Positions 25,601 through 40,735 of a DNA stretch of 64,000 nt are shown piece after piece. Source of the stretch: Chaetorhynchus papuensis. Taxonomy: Eukaryota; Chordata; Aves; Passeriformes; Rhipiduridae. The translations under genes were made by a program, and so were the position numbers. The stretch covers positions 2,685,789-2,749,788 of the forward strand of contig VWYX01000011.1 in NCBI GenBank assembly GCA_013396525.1, written 5' to 3'. The notes under the pieces are model-generated. The model was not told the DNA's origin. It was given only the letters and a program-made list of their open reading frames with translations, and made no database searches. Numbering within the stretch: the first letter of the stretch is position 1; each line of letters opens with the position of its first letter.

Positions 25601-28600
25601 CTGTATCAGAGCTACTAATTCAATTATTTTCTGCTCTAGGTAGTTGGAAGAGGTATTCAGGTTTCATACAGTTTGTTGAATGTGACAGAAGTGCACAATG
25701 AGAATTTAGTTCCCGTTTTTACAGTAGTAGTGTGTAAACTGGAGTATTTTACTAAAGTTTAATGTCTGTGTTATGAGCACCTGGACTCATAACTGCTGCT
25801 GAGGGAGCTCTGGGTTGGTGTTTTTGGGGGGGTTTTCCTCATTTTTTGCTGGCTCAAGGACTAGAGGTTGGAATAAGTGCCCGGTTTTTTTGTCATCATT
25901 TTTGTTTACAGTCAAATGGGCAGAAAAAAATCTACATTGTTTTGGCAAACAATCATCTGATCTCACATCAGCCCTGAGAATAGGCTGGCATGAGGTGGCA
26001 GAGAGCAGCTCCACGGCTTTGGCAAGATGCTTGTTTTGCTTGTTTTAAAGCATGCCTGTTCTGCTAGGGCAAACAGACTGAACTGGGGTTGTCAGGGAGA
26101 TGGCTGGGATTCCTCTGGTGGTTAATGCTCAACTTAGATGTTGTTTTCTCTCCTCAGTGCTTCAGTGTCACTCGGGAAATAGATAATTCTGTCGGGTACC
26201 TAGGAAATGGGAAGTGCTTGAGAGTGTTGGGTCTGCTTTGACAGAGCTGCTGCAGCTCACCAAGGGCCTTGGTGCAGATGCAAGTTGAGCATCTTTTTGG
26301 CTGAGAAGTTGAAGTCAGACTTCTTACAGAAGTTCATGGCTGAAGAAGGGGAGACAGAGGTCATAAAAAGGAGCAGGAGAGGTTGCTGGAGAGGAGACTA
26401 ACTATAAGGGGAAAATAATTTGAAGGATGTCTAAGTATTTGTTGTTCAGAGACACTGAAATCACTGTTCCTGGAAGTTTTCAAGTTCTGAAGCCTGGACA
26501 GAGTCTTTGGCATGCTGATGTGAATTTGATGGGTGACCCTGCTTTTCAGGCAGGAGTTTGGACTGCACTGAGAAAAGAATGAGATCCTTTCAAACATCTG
26601 TGATTCTGTGAGTCAGCACTTGAAAAGACGAGCTCTAACAGGATCTGGGATGCTGGAGCACTGTCTAACTAGAAATTAACATGGCCAGTGTTCTTTGTGT
26701 TTATAATTCAAGTTACTAACATCCCTTGTCAGTTTAGGATTAGCAGAAGCACATGTGGTGGCCAGGGCCATGCTAACACTCCCTGCTTTAGCCCCAGGTT
26801 CCCTCCAGGTGTGTGGGGGATACTCCACTTACTGCACACCACATTTCTGAAAGGGGCTGCATTCTGAGTGTGATGTGGCCTTTGAAAGCAGATTAGGAGG
26901 AAGATGTTGTGTAGCTTGAAAAACAAATCGTTAGGGAAAAGAGAGAGCTCCCTTAATTGGAGAGCAAGTGGATTTGGTGATTCACCCAACAAGGAGCATC
27001 TCATACTTTGTTTTGAAAGCAAAAATTGTGCTTAACACTGAAGTCTTTTAAACCTCGTGAGCTTTGGGATGAATCAAAAGCTAGGAACTCAACATTCTGA
27101 CTAATGTGCCATAACCTAGCATCAAACAGTGGGATAAAATCTTTTATGGAGTGGCTTTAAACCAGAAGTAAGCTGAGTGTGCTTGGGAAGAGGTTTCCCA
27201 GCTGTGTTGCACCACCCATATCAGTGCAGGAGTTAAGGAGTGATTTAAATTGTGGTTATCAATCCCTCAGACAGACTGTGTGCTGCAGGACCCACCAGAA
27301 GAAAAAAGCTGTGTGTTTTTTGCATAACTGCTGTAGATATCTGTGTACTGCATACGTGAACTATGAGTCAGGTTGAGCAGAGATTTTTGGCAATCAAATC
27401 AAATGTATTACATTTGAGATCATGGTGTCTGAGTGAAATCTGTGCATGCCTGCAGAGAGTTCTTGTTTCAAGTGTATGCTTGAGGAAAAAGTGCACCAAA
27501 ATGTTTGTGTTCTAAAAGAGTCTTGGTCTTATTAGATCAGAGTCAGGATATTCCAGCAAGTGAAGTTATCTAGGGTGCAGCCATTACTGAAGAATAAAAT
27601 TAATGTTTTACAAAACTGCTGATGCTTAGAGTTATTCTGGTCAGGCACTGCTGCTGCTGTGGGAGGGTAGGGTGTGCTTGGTGTTGATGTTTAGGTAAAT
27701 GCTGTAGCTTTTAATGTGAATTGCTGTTGACACTGTGTGAGTGAGGCGATAGAGACAGTGATAAGCCTATCTGTCTGTGGTAATTAAACTTCCTGAACTG
27801 CTCCTTGTAAGACAAAACTGTAGAGCACTTCTGTACACTACAGGAAGCTTTGCAAACAAAGCAGATCCCAGCCAGGCCAAGTGAAAGGCAGCTGTGGGAA
27901 CTGACAGTGTGCACAGCAAGTGGAAGTGGTGCTTTCTGAGACTGGAGGCAGCCTGGTGCTCAATATCCAAGTGTTTAAGGATGAGCTTTGGTTCTGGTGT
28001 CACAAGAAGCCTGTAAAGCTTGCCAGTGACACTGGGATTGCTGGTGACCCGGGAGAAGGAAAAGATAGGCCTAGGAACTTGGAGTGGGTTACAAAATGAT
28101 ATTTTCTGCATCACTTGCAGTGCTCTAGAGGTAAACAATAAAGCAATGATGGCTAATAACATCCCTCTGATTCTTTTCATCCTTGTCCAGATTTAGAGTC
28201 AAACAAGCGATGGCAGTTGCCGCTGAAGCAACTAGCAGTGTCAGTTTGTTCTCCATCAGTTTGCTTGTTCAACCTTAAAACCACAAGAAGTTAGGAAATT
28301 GCTAAAATGAATGGTTTTATGCAGTTGCCTACAACTTGTATATCATCATTCTATGCATTCAGTATTTTTTAAAAAAAATAATGTAGTGACTCTCTTTAGG
28401 AGGAAGTAAGGGTTTTTGTCTTAAACTTGGCTGTGGTGGTAGAGCAGGTAATTTTGAGACGTTAACAGTTGAAAAACCTTCTTTACTATTTGTGTAGCAA
28501 TTGATAAAGTTCCAGGCAGACAAAGCTAACTTGGCTTACATTTGCATATTGGTTTTGTATCAAACTGATCCTCAAACCTTGTGAATGAAGTGGCTTTTTG

Positions 28601-31600
28601 CTACAGTACTGTGGAGTGAGCACCTCCACGATTCCCACTTTGAAGTGTAACTTCCTAGCAAGAGGATGAGTGGGATGCTGTGTGACAAAAGCAGCACTAG
28701 CACAGTCTGCAAAGCAAATACACCTGGTGACAATTAATTGTGTGGGAGAAAGGGGTGACAATTAAAGAACTTTTTTAGGGAGCAGTAGAGGCTTCAGCAC
28801 TCTGCATACTGCCCTTGGTGCTCTGCTGAGTTCTGTGTCACAGTGGGACAGACAAGACCGTGAAAATGAACCTCTCAGAACCACTCCTTTAGTGTTTGCT
28901 CTTCTTTGATTATTTGCTAGAATTAATAAGACTGGAGTTAGGGCGCATTATGACTCCTCCTTTTGTATGAATTTGTGTGAAGTTCATCCACCAGTTCCAT
29001 GAAATTGTGTCTGCTTTTCAGCCCTCTTCTGACAGCTCTTTAGTTGGGCGTGGTGTGATAGCAGCACAGGTCTGAGAAGGATCTGCTGTGGCAATGCAGT
29101 GATATTGCAATGTACATCATGGTCTAAATCATGGACTTGGCTGATTTGTAGAAATGGTGCAATACCTTGAAAGTTCAGTTCTGGAACAAGCCACACACGG
29201 GGAATTGTGTGGTTTGATACAGCTCCTGAAGGTTTCTGGTTCACCTGGGTGTGGTAATGTTTGGCCTGAAGGTGTAGTGCATAGTGTAATGTCACCACAC
29301 CTTCTGTGTTACATCAGACAGAAATGTTCTGAGGAGTTTCTAATGGATACAGGCTCCTCCTGTGTAAACAGGAAACTGCCTCTGGGGAGAGTGGGAGATG
29401 GGCAATGTCAAGGTGGTGCTTGTGGCTGGCAGCTTTCTTGTAAGGTTCCTTTCCTTTGAGTGATCCTCAGAGAAAATCACTGGAGATGAAGTGGTATTGG
29501 AGAAAGTGATGAGTATGGTGAATGTCTGATGTGTGTCTGCTGCCTGCAAGTGTTCTTTGGGTAGTGTTACTAAAAAATATTTTCAATTTATAGCAGTTTA
29601 AACTTGTTTCAGAGGTGGAGAATGTAGGTGTAAAAGTGGATGATTAAAAAAAGTCGTTGGAAGAAGTCCTGCCTTGTATTCCTTAGTGATTTTTGTGTGT
29701 GTAAATATATACATTTCTTAACACACTTAATGCTGTCCTACTTACAGTGGAAATATGAACTTTTCTTTTTTTAACAAGACCCCATTAACATATTTAGTTT
29801 GTCCCTTTGAGAATAAATACGGGAGAACTTGCTTGAGGATTGCAGAGCTTTGAGCATGCTACCTTGTAGTTTAGAACAAGTTTCTAAATAAAAATTGAGA
29901 TATTTGGGGAACAGTGCTATAGAATCCCAACCTCTGGCGCTGCAGGACTGTTGCTCTACAGCCAGGAGAGCAGCAGCTGTAATTTTAGGTTCCAAAGGCT
30001 GAGAGAATTGCAGGGCTGGTGGGTGCAGGTTGGTTTGAGGGACACAGGCCTGGTTCTTTGCTCAGGGATTAGCTGGTCAAACATTAATAACTTTGTCCTG
30101 GCTGGAGTCTCATAAACAAAACTGCACCATGCTACGTGTGTAGGCATGAAGATGAGAGGAAATAACCTGAGACCTCAAATGTCCCTGTGGACACCTTTTT
30201 GTCACAATTAGTTGATTACGTGTTCACAAGTGGCTCTGTATAAATTCAGTTTGGGCTCTCGGGGTGGTGGAACAAGACAAAATAAGTACTTTGGTCAGGA
30301 AAAATGTCAGTTTTGCAGTTCATTACTCCTTCTTAATATGGTAAGAGCTAATGATGGTTGTTATAATGACCTTTAAAGATGCCTGTGGTTTAGTGTTTTT
30401 TAATGAGTGTAGCTTTGTTAGGAACAAATACAAAGCCAACATGAGATGCATTCGATTCTAGCTCCTAATAACAGAATACAAGTAGTTAATTCTTATGCAG
30501 TATAAAGTTTTCTGCTTTTCCTGTCTGCAGTTTGGTTCTTCATGTTCTTTCTCTTGCTGTGAATTATTTTTGTCTATTAAATTTAAGTAACTTCTGAAAT
30601 ACTTTGGTTTCATAATGGAGCTGTGCTGGATGTTTGCATTTGTAATTGTGTGACCACATGGGTAGATGAGAACTTGACAGTTTCTAATAGCTGGAGTGGT
30701 TGTATGTTCCAGGTGTACTAGAACAGGTAAGAATTTCCATCAAGAAGAAGGAGGACAACAGCACATCAGGCTAAGAATACACACTCATGCCATGTATGTT
30801 TTAATTTTTGTGCCAGCCACGTTTAGTGGGTAAATGAGAAACAAAAGGCTTGAGTACAAAAGCTGGAACTCCAAGGGTAACCCCGTGTTAGATGGCCAAG
30901 TTGCAAGGCTGACACATGAACTCAGCTAACTGAGGTGCTTCAGGCTGGGTCTGCCCCTCTTTGTGAGCTCCTCAGGAGCTTTGGGATCTGGTTTTGTACA
31001 CACTGAAGTAAAATTTACAGTAACAAATTCACAGCAGTGGATTTTGTTTTCATCCTCCAGTTTATTGGTGGAGATGTTTCCAAACTAGAAAGATAAAGAG
31101 TGCAGCAGAAGGCTTTGATAAAATTTCTGCCTGTAAACCAGAAAGGCAATTTTCATTTTTAATATGCATTCACTTCTGAGCTTCAGACAAAGCTTGGGTG
31201 GATAGGACAGGCTTCCTAAATCCATTAAGGTTAGTTTATGGTATGCTGTGATTCAAACTAATTCCTGTAATGACTTCTAAGATAAGCAGTAATCCCATCA
31301 GTTAACATTTGATACTTCAAAACTATTGTTTTGTGGAAAACCGTTACAGAATTCGTGTGAGTGTTCTGGGGTAGCCAAAGCACATTTAACACTTAAATAT
31401 TAAGGTAAACCATCATTTTTTTTTGCTTATCTCCTTTAGCAGGAAATAAGAGATTCTCCATAATCTATTACAAGTTTCTGTAATTGTCCTGAATTCCAGT
31501 TTCTTTGTAATAGGGACTCTCACCTGTACTGAAGTCAAATGATACCATGGGCTTCTTCATCATTAAGTACAATGTAATTCCTCTCTGTTCACATGGTGCT

Positions 31601-34600
31601 TCATTTCCTACTTCCCCAAAGGACAAATAATCTTCTAAGGATGCTGTTATAAACAGGAAAGAATAGGGAAAAGGACAGAAAGACTTTGTATGTGACACAG
31701 CAGCTGCACATTGTTTAACCCAGTATTCTTTGCCTATTGAGTTACATTATGGTCTATTCCTGTGGAAATTATTCAATCTTGAATTTCTGTTCTTTGAGGA
31801 AAAGCCAGAGTTCCCTGCTACGACAGAAGCAATCCTCATTTTTCCAAGTTTTAGTATCACATCATTTTTTATGAAGGAAGAAAAAAGTGACTTTACCATC
31901 AGCTTATTGTAATGTAGGAATCAAATACGGCTCTGATTAAGTACTTGCTCTTTACTAGTAGGTCTGTGTCTTGGAAGACAGACAGCATTATTCTAAGAAG
32001 CTGTTGACATGATCCCTGTGACCATGTTCCAAGGCTGCTGAGTACAGACAAAGTGAATGGTTTGCACAAGTAATTCCAGCTCCTTTGGCTCACTGCATCC
32101 CTGCTGCTGCCAGTTTGTTTGTGGGCTGTGTTTTGCTTGGTTGGATTTTCTTACTACTTACAAAACAGCCCAAACAAAGCAAATACACATGTTCTCACTT
32201 TCTCAAAGCCTATCAAAGGCAGTATACTCCATTTTCAAGGAACTGCCCAGTATCCAGTGAAGCTCCTGCAGCTTGCTGTGGGTGTTCTGCTTTATTTTTA
32301 AGCGTGTCAGTTCTCTCCCAGCAGATGCATTCTGCCAGTTTTACTTCTCAAATGGTTTCAGAGGAAAATCCAAGTGGAGTCTGACACTTATTTCAGTGTT
32401 TACTGTACCCACAAGAGCAAGAGATGTTCTGCACAACCACCAGCGTGCAGTTGAGGATCTTACCAAAGCTATGTCTGCACAGAACAGCAAGAGAAGTTTA
32501 CAGGAACTGAGCCTCTCCCTGTGCAGGGGTGTTAGGCTGTACTTGCACACACTGTCATAGAGGAAGCAAGTAAGCAGGAATGAAAAAAAGTGTGTGTAAG
32601 TATGAGAGGGAAGAAATTTCTCCAAGCAGTTTCTGCTTCATTTTTTAGGATAATTTCAAACCAACTCTGTCAAGTCAAGTTGCTCCTCTTGAGGGAAAGT
32701 ACTTGGGTTACAGCAAAAGATTAATTCCAGGTTTGAAGTGTGTGATTGTAGTTAAAAGGGTAAAAGCTAACCTTGCAGTTCAGTAAGCAAAGGTGAATCT
32801 TGTCACAGTGAAAAAGGTGTCTCTCTTGAGGAAGTGAGGCATAAAAGGAGGCCTGTTCTCACTCCTTCATTGAGCCAGCTCAGAGCTTTAGAGCAGCTCT
32901 CACTCAGTCTCAGCAGCTCCACAGTGTGAAAAGCTCAGCACGTGCTCTCAGGAGACCCAGGAGCAGGGCAGAAGATGAGCAGCAATTCAGTGCACATCAA
33001 GTATTGCTGTCCAGCAAAACTGCTTTGTGGTGAAAGCAAAGAGCTCAAACCCACTGCTTGTAGCTAAGCATAAAATTGAGATAAGGTCTGCACTTACCAT
33101 GTCAGGAATTGTTTTGACGTAGCTTTTCCAGTTTAACTGTTCCAGAATATTTCAAAAGCTCTTCACAATAATATTATACCAAAAAAAGCAAAAGCCGAGT
33201 TCCCTAAAAACTCACAGCTCAGAAGTCAAACCACCTCATTTTTGAAAAGCAAGCAGCAGAGATGCAGTGCTGAGCGTGGTTCAGCCAGGCACCCGGTGCA
33301 GGAAAGCAGCAGCCAGGTCAGTCCAGTCAGCACCCAGAGCATCCTGTGGCCACGCTGGGAACTGCTCCGAGCTCCTCTTCAAACAAGTCAATCCAATGCC
33401 TGTTCGAGTGACAAGTTTAGCAAGTGATCTCAGGCTGTTTTCCTGGGAAAAAGCACTTTCTCATTTTCTCCCAAACCCACTGACATCCTTGCTGTAGGTG
33501 CAGGAAACAGATAATGCTGACACTGCCAAGCAGTCCTGCTCAGTACCAGTGCAGTGGCAAGTACTTGGACAGATGGCTTCGTCTCTGATAAAGTGTATCT
33601 GACACTTTTTAAAGGCACCAAATATATGCATGGAAAGCTGCAAAGAATTTTCTGAAATTATTCCAGTGCACTCCTAATCTACCAGCATTTTACTGAAGGA
33701 AGCTTAGTAGGTACAGCTTTTGAATGAGCTTTCTTCTCAGGCAAAGCATAAAACACAATTGGCACTCAACTATCTCAATCCTGTTTTTTTTCAAGTACAG
33801 TGCTTTTCAAGAAAGACCACAGAAATCTCCATTACCAGGATTATAAGATTTGAAAGTGAAATAATTTAAGCCCAAAATAAATGCAGTGTTAGTGTGCAGG
33901 TGGCCAGAAGTTAAAATGTATATGGCAACAGTGTATATGCTTAGCCTGCCCACCCAAGGGCATGGGGAAGTGCAATTCCTGCCCTTATTTCCCCACTCAC
34001 ACTGGCAGCTGGTGCAGTCCCATATGCTGTCTGCATACTGTCAAATATGATTTCCTCCTCCTCGTGTCTTTATGCAAATCCTTACCTGTCCTAGTGCAGC
34101 CAAGGCTCTGCCTGTACCACCAGAGGCCTCCCTGGGGGTACATGGAGCTCTTCTGCAGCAACTCTGCATTTCTGTGAATACACTTTAGATATATTTATTA
34201 TAATATTTCAAGGGCAAGTTTCTTAATTAGCCCTTTTTGGGTTTACATGGAGTTTGGTACCTGCCTGTTTTTGTGAGTTGTGGATGGTTTTTGGTTGGTG
34301 GTGTCTTGTTAATCCTGCTGTTGGTTAATGGCTATGCAATGCCATGCACGTTTTGAAATTAAGCACTGTAATCCACAGGTAGAATTTCTCAATAAAAATG
34401 GAAGCATCAAACTAAAAGTGTTTTAAATGCCTCTTGTAAGACCAGGGTTTGCCATGTCTCTTAACCTTTGTAAAGATCCCAATAAGTTAAATATCTCTTG
34501 GAACATTAAACCTGCAGGTCGAGGCCAGCAAGCTGCACTTCATCAGAGCAGCATTGGAATGCTTGTTGTGAAACTCATGAATGGGGTTATGACTCTTTCC

Positions 34601-37600
34601 AAAGTCTGTTTTGCAAAAGTTTTAACAGCAAACTGCTGCTTGATAGCTTGAACTGAGGAATGTAAAAGCTGTAGAGCATTCTGAGGAGGGGCTGTGTGTG
34701 TCTGTGTGTAATGGAAAGCATCCTGCACTGTCACAGGGCGCTTCTTCAAGATGCTCAAAGCAAAACCTGCCTTGCAGGATCACCAGACAGCAGAACAGGA
34801 CCCAGCTCCTGGCTGTAGCAAGGGCTGCATGAAGAACTCCGAAGTTGTGTTAGCAGGGTTATTTGTAAACCCTGCTGGTCCTGGGCTGCTGGAGTGGCAG
34901 CTTATTTGTTATGGTTGGTGTGGAGACTTGATGGAAAATGTTTGGACTTCAGCTGTGGCTCTGGAAAATGCCAGAACTTCCTTAATTTGCCCCTGCACTG
35001 GCTAATATGAGGACTGTCTCTTCTAATAGGCTTCCTGCAGATGTTTCTGCAGTTGTTTCACCTGATCTGTCCAGCTGCCACCCTTGCCCTGTGTCTCACA
35101 ACCAGCGATTTTGTTGGCTTAGACTGACATGGAACTGCAGCTTTTGAAAAGAGCTTTTCATTTTGTTCTGTCTTTTAAAGCTTACTTACCAATGAGCACC
35201 AATAAATCATTGTCTGAAACAAACTTTTCAAAACAGTGATGGCAGTTTGAGTTTCAAATTATAATAAAAAAAAAGTTCAGTTGTCTTCCTCAACTCCTTT
35301 TGTATCTTCGGTTGCAAATCTGATGAAGTTGACTAAATTTGTTTTACAGTGCTTTTTTTTCTTTCAATTTCTGAATTAATTTGCTGTTTTGTAAAAGCTG
35401 CTTTGAAATCGCCTGGGAAAGTGCAGTTTTTTGAACAGTCCGTTTGCTTTTGGAGTGTGATGGTGATGTCAGACAAAATTGAAAAAGCTGTTTCAGTTCC
35501 TCTCAACCTCTATTTTCAGTCAGACCAGAGCAGGCCACTGCTTAGGGTCTCTCCATGCCCCTTGCACAGACACAAGGTGCAGACTTAAGCTGCACCAAGG
35601 GAAATATAGGTTGGATATTAGGAAGAAGTTTTTTACGGAAAGAGTGATAAAGCACTGGAATGGTCTGCCCGGGGAGGTGGTGGAGTCACCATCCCTGGAT
35701 GTGTTTAAAAAGAGATTGGATGTGGCACTCGGTGCCGTGGTTTCGGTGAGGTGTTGGGGCAGGGATTGGTCTCGGTGATCTTGAAGGTCTCTTCCAACCT
35801 GGTGATTCTGTGAGATGGCCCTTGGCATCAGCCCGTGGCATTTGGGAGGGAGGTGTCAATATGATTCCTGTGCCTCTGGCATGCCTTCCCTCCCCTTCTG
35901 CTGGGGAGCAGTGCTGAGGCATCTCCCAGCTGGCAATTAAAGAGTTGGTGCCCTCTGCTGTTAATGATTTACAGCCAGGAAGACCCCCGGGCTTTATTTA
36001 GTGTGAGGAATTATCAAACTTATTTCTGGAGCGTTGCTCATTTGTGGATGATCACTCTCCTTGGTGGGGGGGGAAAGTGGAGCAATTGGGAAAAGCTGGC
36101 AGCTTCCCAGTGGGAGGTGGTGCCATCCTGCCCTGGCACAGCCCTGGCTCGTGGTGCCCACAGTTCTCAGTCTGCATTTCGGCAGCCTGGTGCACGGTGT
36201 TCACATGCTCCTTGCTCCTGCTTTGTACAGCCCCAGGGAATGCTTCCCTCCCTGCTCAGGCTCTAGGTTAAGCCTCAGTTTAAAAACCTAAATAATGCAT
36301 ATTCGAGGAGTTCGTGAAGCAAACAGCTGCCAGGCAAACACGATCTTTCCAAATGGTGTCATACAGACCGAATGTAAATGTGCAACAATTGTAACAAAAC
36401 TATTGGTGTTGCTCAATTCAAGTGGTTTTGAGACAGCAGATGGATTACAACAGTCATTTCAAGGTTTTTCTGGAAGCATGGTGAATGCTCCTTGAAGTGT
36501 GAAAAATATTATCCTAAAGCAGACATTAGTTATAAAATTAGTAAAAATATAATTCACAAAATGTCAGGTGTATTTCATCATGGGTAAAGATCTTGGAAGG
36601 CCTAAATGAGCGTGTAGCCCTGGTTTCTGCACATCAGCTTTCATGACTGAGGTATCTTTTCACAATTTCCTAGGTGCCTTTTTAGACTTAATTGCAAAAC
36701 TGAATATGTTAACAGATGGTTAAATTGTCTAATGGGAACATTATTCATTCTCTGAACTGAAGAACAGAGGTTGTAGGAGTGAATTCTATTTTGTGACTAA
36801 GACCTAGATTCAAGTTGCAGATGACTTTTTGTACTTCAAATATTAACCAGTTTTGGGTTTGTCCCTTTAAACTCCCTTGGTTCAGGTGCTCACGTGGGAA
36901 GTTATTCCCTTCCTACTTGTATGCAAATTAAAAAGCACTTCTCCTTGAGCCAAGCTTTACCATGGCTTTTGCAGCTGTTGAAATTGAGGTAAATGTTAGA
37001 AAACAGCAATACCAGCTCAGTTTAAAAAAACCCATGAAAGTTAAGAGAAGGTCGGACTTCTGATTGTTACCCCTAGAAAATGAGCTTTGCTCAGAGCAGT
37101 GGGAGCTGCTCCCTGAGCTTGCAGCCTGTGTGCAGAAATGGGTGTCCCTGCACACCACGATGTGCCTGGGCAGTGGAGTGAAAATTGCTGTTAAGTTTAG
37201 GAGTTACCCAGCTGATCACTGTTCATTCTGCATGTGGTGAGCTGGGAGTTACTGCTAATTTGATTTTTGTGGCGAGAGTGAGATTCCTGAGCGTAACAAT
37301 TAAGAGCATGGCAAAATAATACTTAAATATCATCAATCCATGTCAATGCACCTCAGTTTACAACTCATGGCCAGCTTAAGTGATTTGGAAGGGTTTATTA
37401 AAACACAAGTAAGAAAAAGGTATAAAAAAGTGAGTTTTGTATTAAAAGTTGATGCAATCACCATAAGTAATTTAATTCTGTGAATGTGACGTTACTGCTG
37501 TAGCCTGCATTGTTTGGATGAGGAAGTAGTGATTTCTCTGTCAAGAAATACAGTGAATTATGAATATCATTCTACTATTTTCATGTGCAAAATTTCAGTT

Positions 37601-40600
37601 ACTCTGAATATTAACGTGGCAGAGACCTTTTGAGATAAAAGAATGCACTTTTGAGATAAAAGAATGGTCTGGGGCAGTTGCAATAGTATATGCTATTATT
37701 TGTGTGGGCCTTACTGTCATGGTCTGTCTGTACTTATGGAAGTAGCCAGATACACAGAGCAAACTAAAACTGGGAAGAGTGAATCGAAAATGATATTAAC
37801 TATTGATAGTCTCAAAAGGCAGTGTTTGAAAGGGAGATTTATCACTTAAATCTTCTAAGTAAAGAACTAAGTCAATCAGTAGGAAAAAGTTCTTTGGTAT
37901 AGATGCTGAAGAAATTCTGTGGTTTGTGTTGATGTTAAAAACTAGGACAGAGAGATGATATACAGCTGCCTTAAATTGTATATGTATTTATACATATAAA
38001 TGTGAATTTGATATCCCTTATCTGCAAATGTTTCCTCATAGAGATTTTTGCCAAACTTTTTCCCTTGGGCTGCTCCTGGAAACAGGGACTCAGTGTCTTT
38101 AACAAGCTAGGAAGATGTAGATTTTTCTGCCTTGTGTTGTTCTGGCTGTCTTATAGATGGCTGAAAGAATAATGCTAGAGGACTACAAAGTCTGCAATAT
38201 CTTACACTTCCTTCTAGGGAGGTAAACTACTTTTGGGTTATGTTCTGAAATCAGCCTGGAAGTGTGATTTCTTTCTTAGTACAAGAGATTGTCAAAATTG
38301 TGTGAGGATCTGCAGGTACAGAACTGCCTTGACTTTGCCTCCAGCTACTTGCAGTGTCTCTCCTACCTGTTAAATGTGCTGCTTATCTTGAGTGGCTGCT
38401 GGCAGCAGGGTGGCTTGTGCACCAGAAGGATCTCTGGGAAGCGCTTGCAGGCTCTGAAAAAATGCAGTGTACTATCTTGTTTTAGTATTCTGTGTTTTGC
38501 CCAGGGGCGTTTGAGTGACAAATGCAATATAAGTGTAGAGATGGGATAGATGATCCTGTTCCAGGTTCTGGGAGAGATTGACAGTACTTAAATGAGAAGG
38601 GGAAAGAAAAAATCCAGTACAAGTAGCTCCTGAAATGAATGTGGAGTTTTAGAACTTCTTGACTGCCTGGCTGTCTCTGGGTTGAAAACAGGGTTAGGCT
38701 TTACTTCATTTTTCTCTGTAATTTCAATTAAAAGGTTTATTTACCAGAGTGGTAATTGGACATCTTAGTTTTGATTTCAGGATTATGAATTCCATACTAA
38801 GTCCAGGTAATGAAAATACAGGAGGGGTGCAAGGAAGGGTATTGAGATGTGGTGGTTTGGAAGCTCAAAGGTTGGTGTCAACATCTGGACATGCAGATGT
38901 GTGTACTGGGTTAGGCTCAGGTGGAGCTGGTGCTGTGTCCTGGATTTGTGACCAAAACAGCATTAACAGAATAAAAACCCCCCAGTGCTTCAGCTTTTGC
39001 TGAGCAGCCCTGCCCAGTCTCCAGGATTACTGCTTGTTGTGAGCTCCCACCCAGCAGCAGCTCGGTGCTCTGGAGGTTGTGTGGGGATCCAGCCAGGACA
39101 GCTCATCCACAGTGACCAGAGAGGGATTCCAAACCATGTCGTATCCCGCTGGGCAATAAGGGCAGGGCTGCAGGGTGGGAAGGAGGAGATTTTACAGTTC
39201 AGCAGATGCTCAGAAGCTGGGTAGGCATTGGCCTGCTGGTGCCAACTGAGAGCTTTTGCATCATTTGCATCATTTATTTCTTTTTTTTCCCCTTCAGTTA
39301 TTACCTCAGCCACAAAGTTTTTCTTGCTTTTGTACTTTTGGCTACATGATTTCACTGGGAGGGAATGGGGCTGTGTGGGGACTGACCTGTGAGCCAGGAT
39401 CAGTCCTCTCCACTGTACCATGGACTTCTGAATGCTTCTCAAAGTCTGTCCCCTGTGAGATCTAGACCTTACCTCCTATTCATGACTGCTTTGTGTCATT
39501 TGAGCAAAGTTCATGAGACGAATGCTTCCTTGATAATGGTTATTGCTGTTGGTGTGCAAAACGTGGGTGGCTTTTTTGGCCGTGAATAAAAATGTAACGC
39601 TGGTGATCTTTGTCAGCAGGATTTTCCTGCTTAGGAAGAAGTGACGGGGCAAAAGGGAGGGAGAGGTGACAGTGAGTGGTTTGTGCATGATCAGTTCACT
39701 GAGTGCAGCCAGTTCATCTCCAGCCTGACATGACTCAGTGGCCAGGAGAAGTTGGCAGAAGCTGCAGAGGTTTGGGCACAGGGAGGTGCCTGGGCAGCGC
39801 TCAGCTCTGAGTCAGGACTGCCTGAGAGTGTCCCGTGGCTCTGCTGACGCACTCGGAAGTCCAGGAGTCCGTGTTTGTTTTGGAAACCCTGCTGGGAGAC
39901 CTGGCTGCTCTTTTGTGTGATAGTGGGGGTGCTGCAGCACTGCAGCCTTCAGGTTCATGAGTTGAACACTCAAAAGATGAGGTGCAGTGGGATGCAAGCT
40001 TGCTTCTGCACAGAAAAATGTTCCATGTTCATTTGTCTGCGGTTTTGTTAGAACACTTGGTGAAATTTCAAATGCTTTTTAAATACATGAAATAAACTTC
40101 TTTATTCTGAAGCAGTAGGTAACGCTGTCTTTTTTTCTTTGATTTGTGTGTGTTGTTTTTTTTGTTTTAATAGAATATTCAAATAAAAACTTTGGCAGAT
40201 GATGTGGTAAGGTCTTTGTAGCATCTTAATTTGCAATGGTAACTCCACGCTGCATGCTACTTTACTCCAAATGTTGTGGACAAAATAACATTCCTATAAG
40301 GATATTAAGCATTAGATTTCAGAAAACTGAGTGACTTTTCCTAAAGATCTTAATTTGTGACTTCAGTTGAAGAAGATTAATAATGATTTCTATTTGGAGA
40401 AACTTCCTTAAGCACTTTTTAAATACTTCAGAAATACTGTGGCTGTGTTGAAACTGTTACTCAACAGTTGAAGTGTTATTTCTCTTGACCTTCTCTTTAC
40501 CAGTAAATGATCTGCAGCGGTTCTTCAAAGTTGGTTGCCACATGGTTCAAGTGGAACCACATTGGGTAGTGAGGGTGTACTGAATGCCAGACAAGTTTGT

Positions 40601-40698
40601 GTTCAGTAGCACTAACTTGATAAAGCAGAATACTTTGAAACTGGCTCCAAAGTGTTTTTTTCAGAAAAATTGATTTCATTAAAATTACAGCCTTGTAT

Positions 40699-40735
<37 letters not shown>

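Larger units (their letters stand above)
22624..40173 (+). other. DIAPH2: DIAPH2 intron 1 (17.5 kb)
   Basis: It begins GTGAGC and ends TTTTAATAG. It holds a G-rich minisatellite near 22962-23007, a T-rich GTTT tract at 23661-23717, a perfect 65-bp tandem duplication at 25300-25426, CR1 tails near 26460-26612 and 35582-35815, a small 21-base-period duplication at 37627-37666 and an LTR relic near 38902-39215. I recognise no other exon or gene. Long first introns of this kind often carry enhancers, but none is demonstrable here. Confidence 0.85.
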
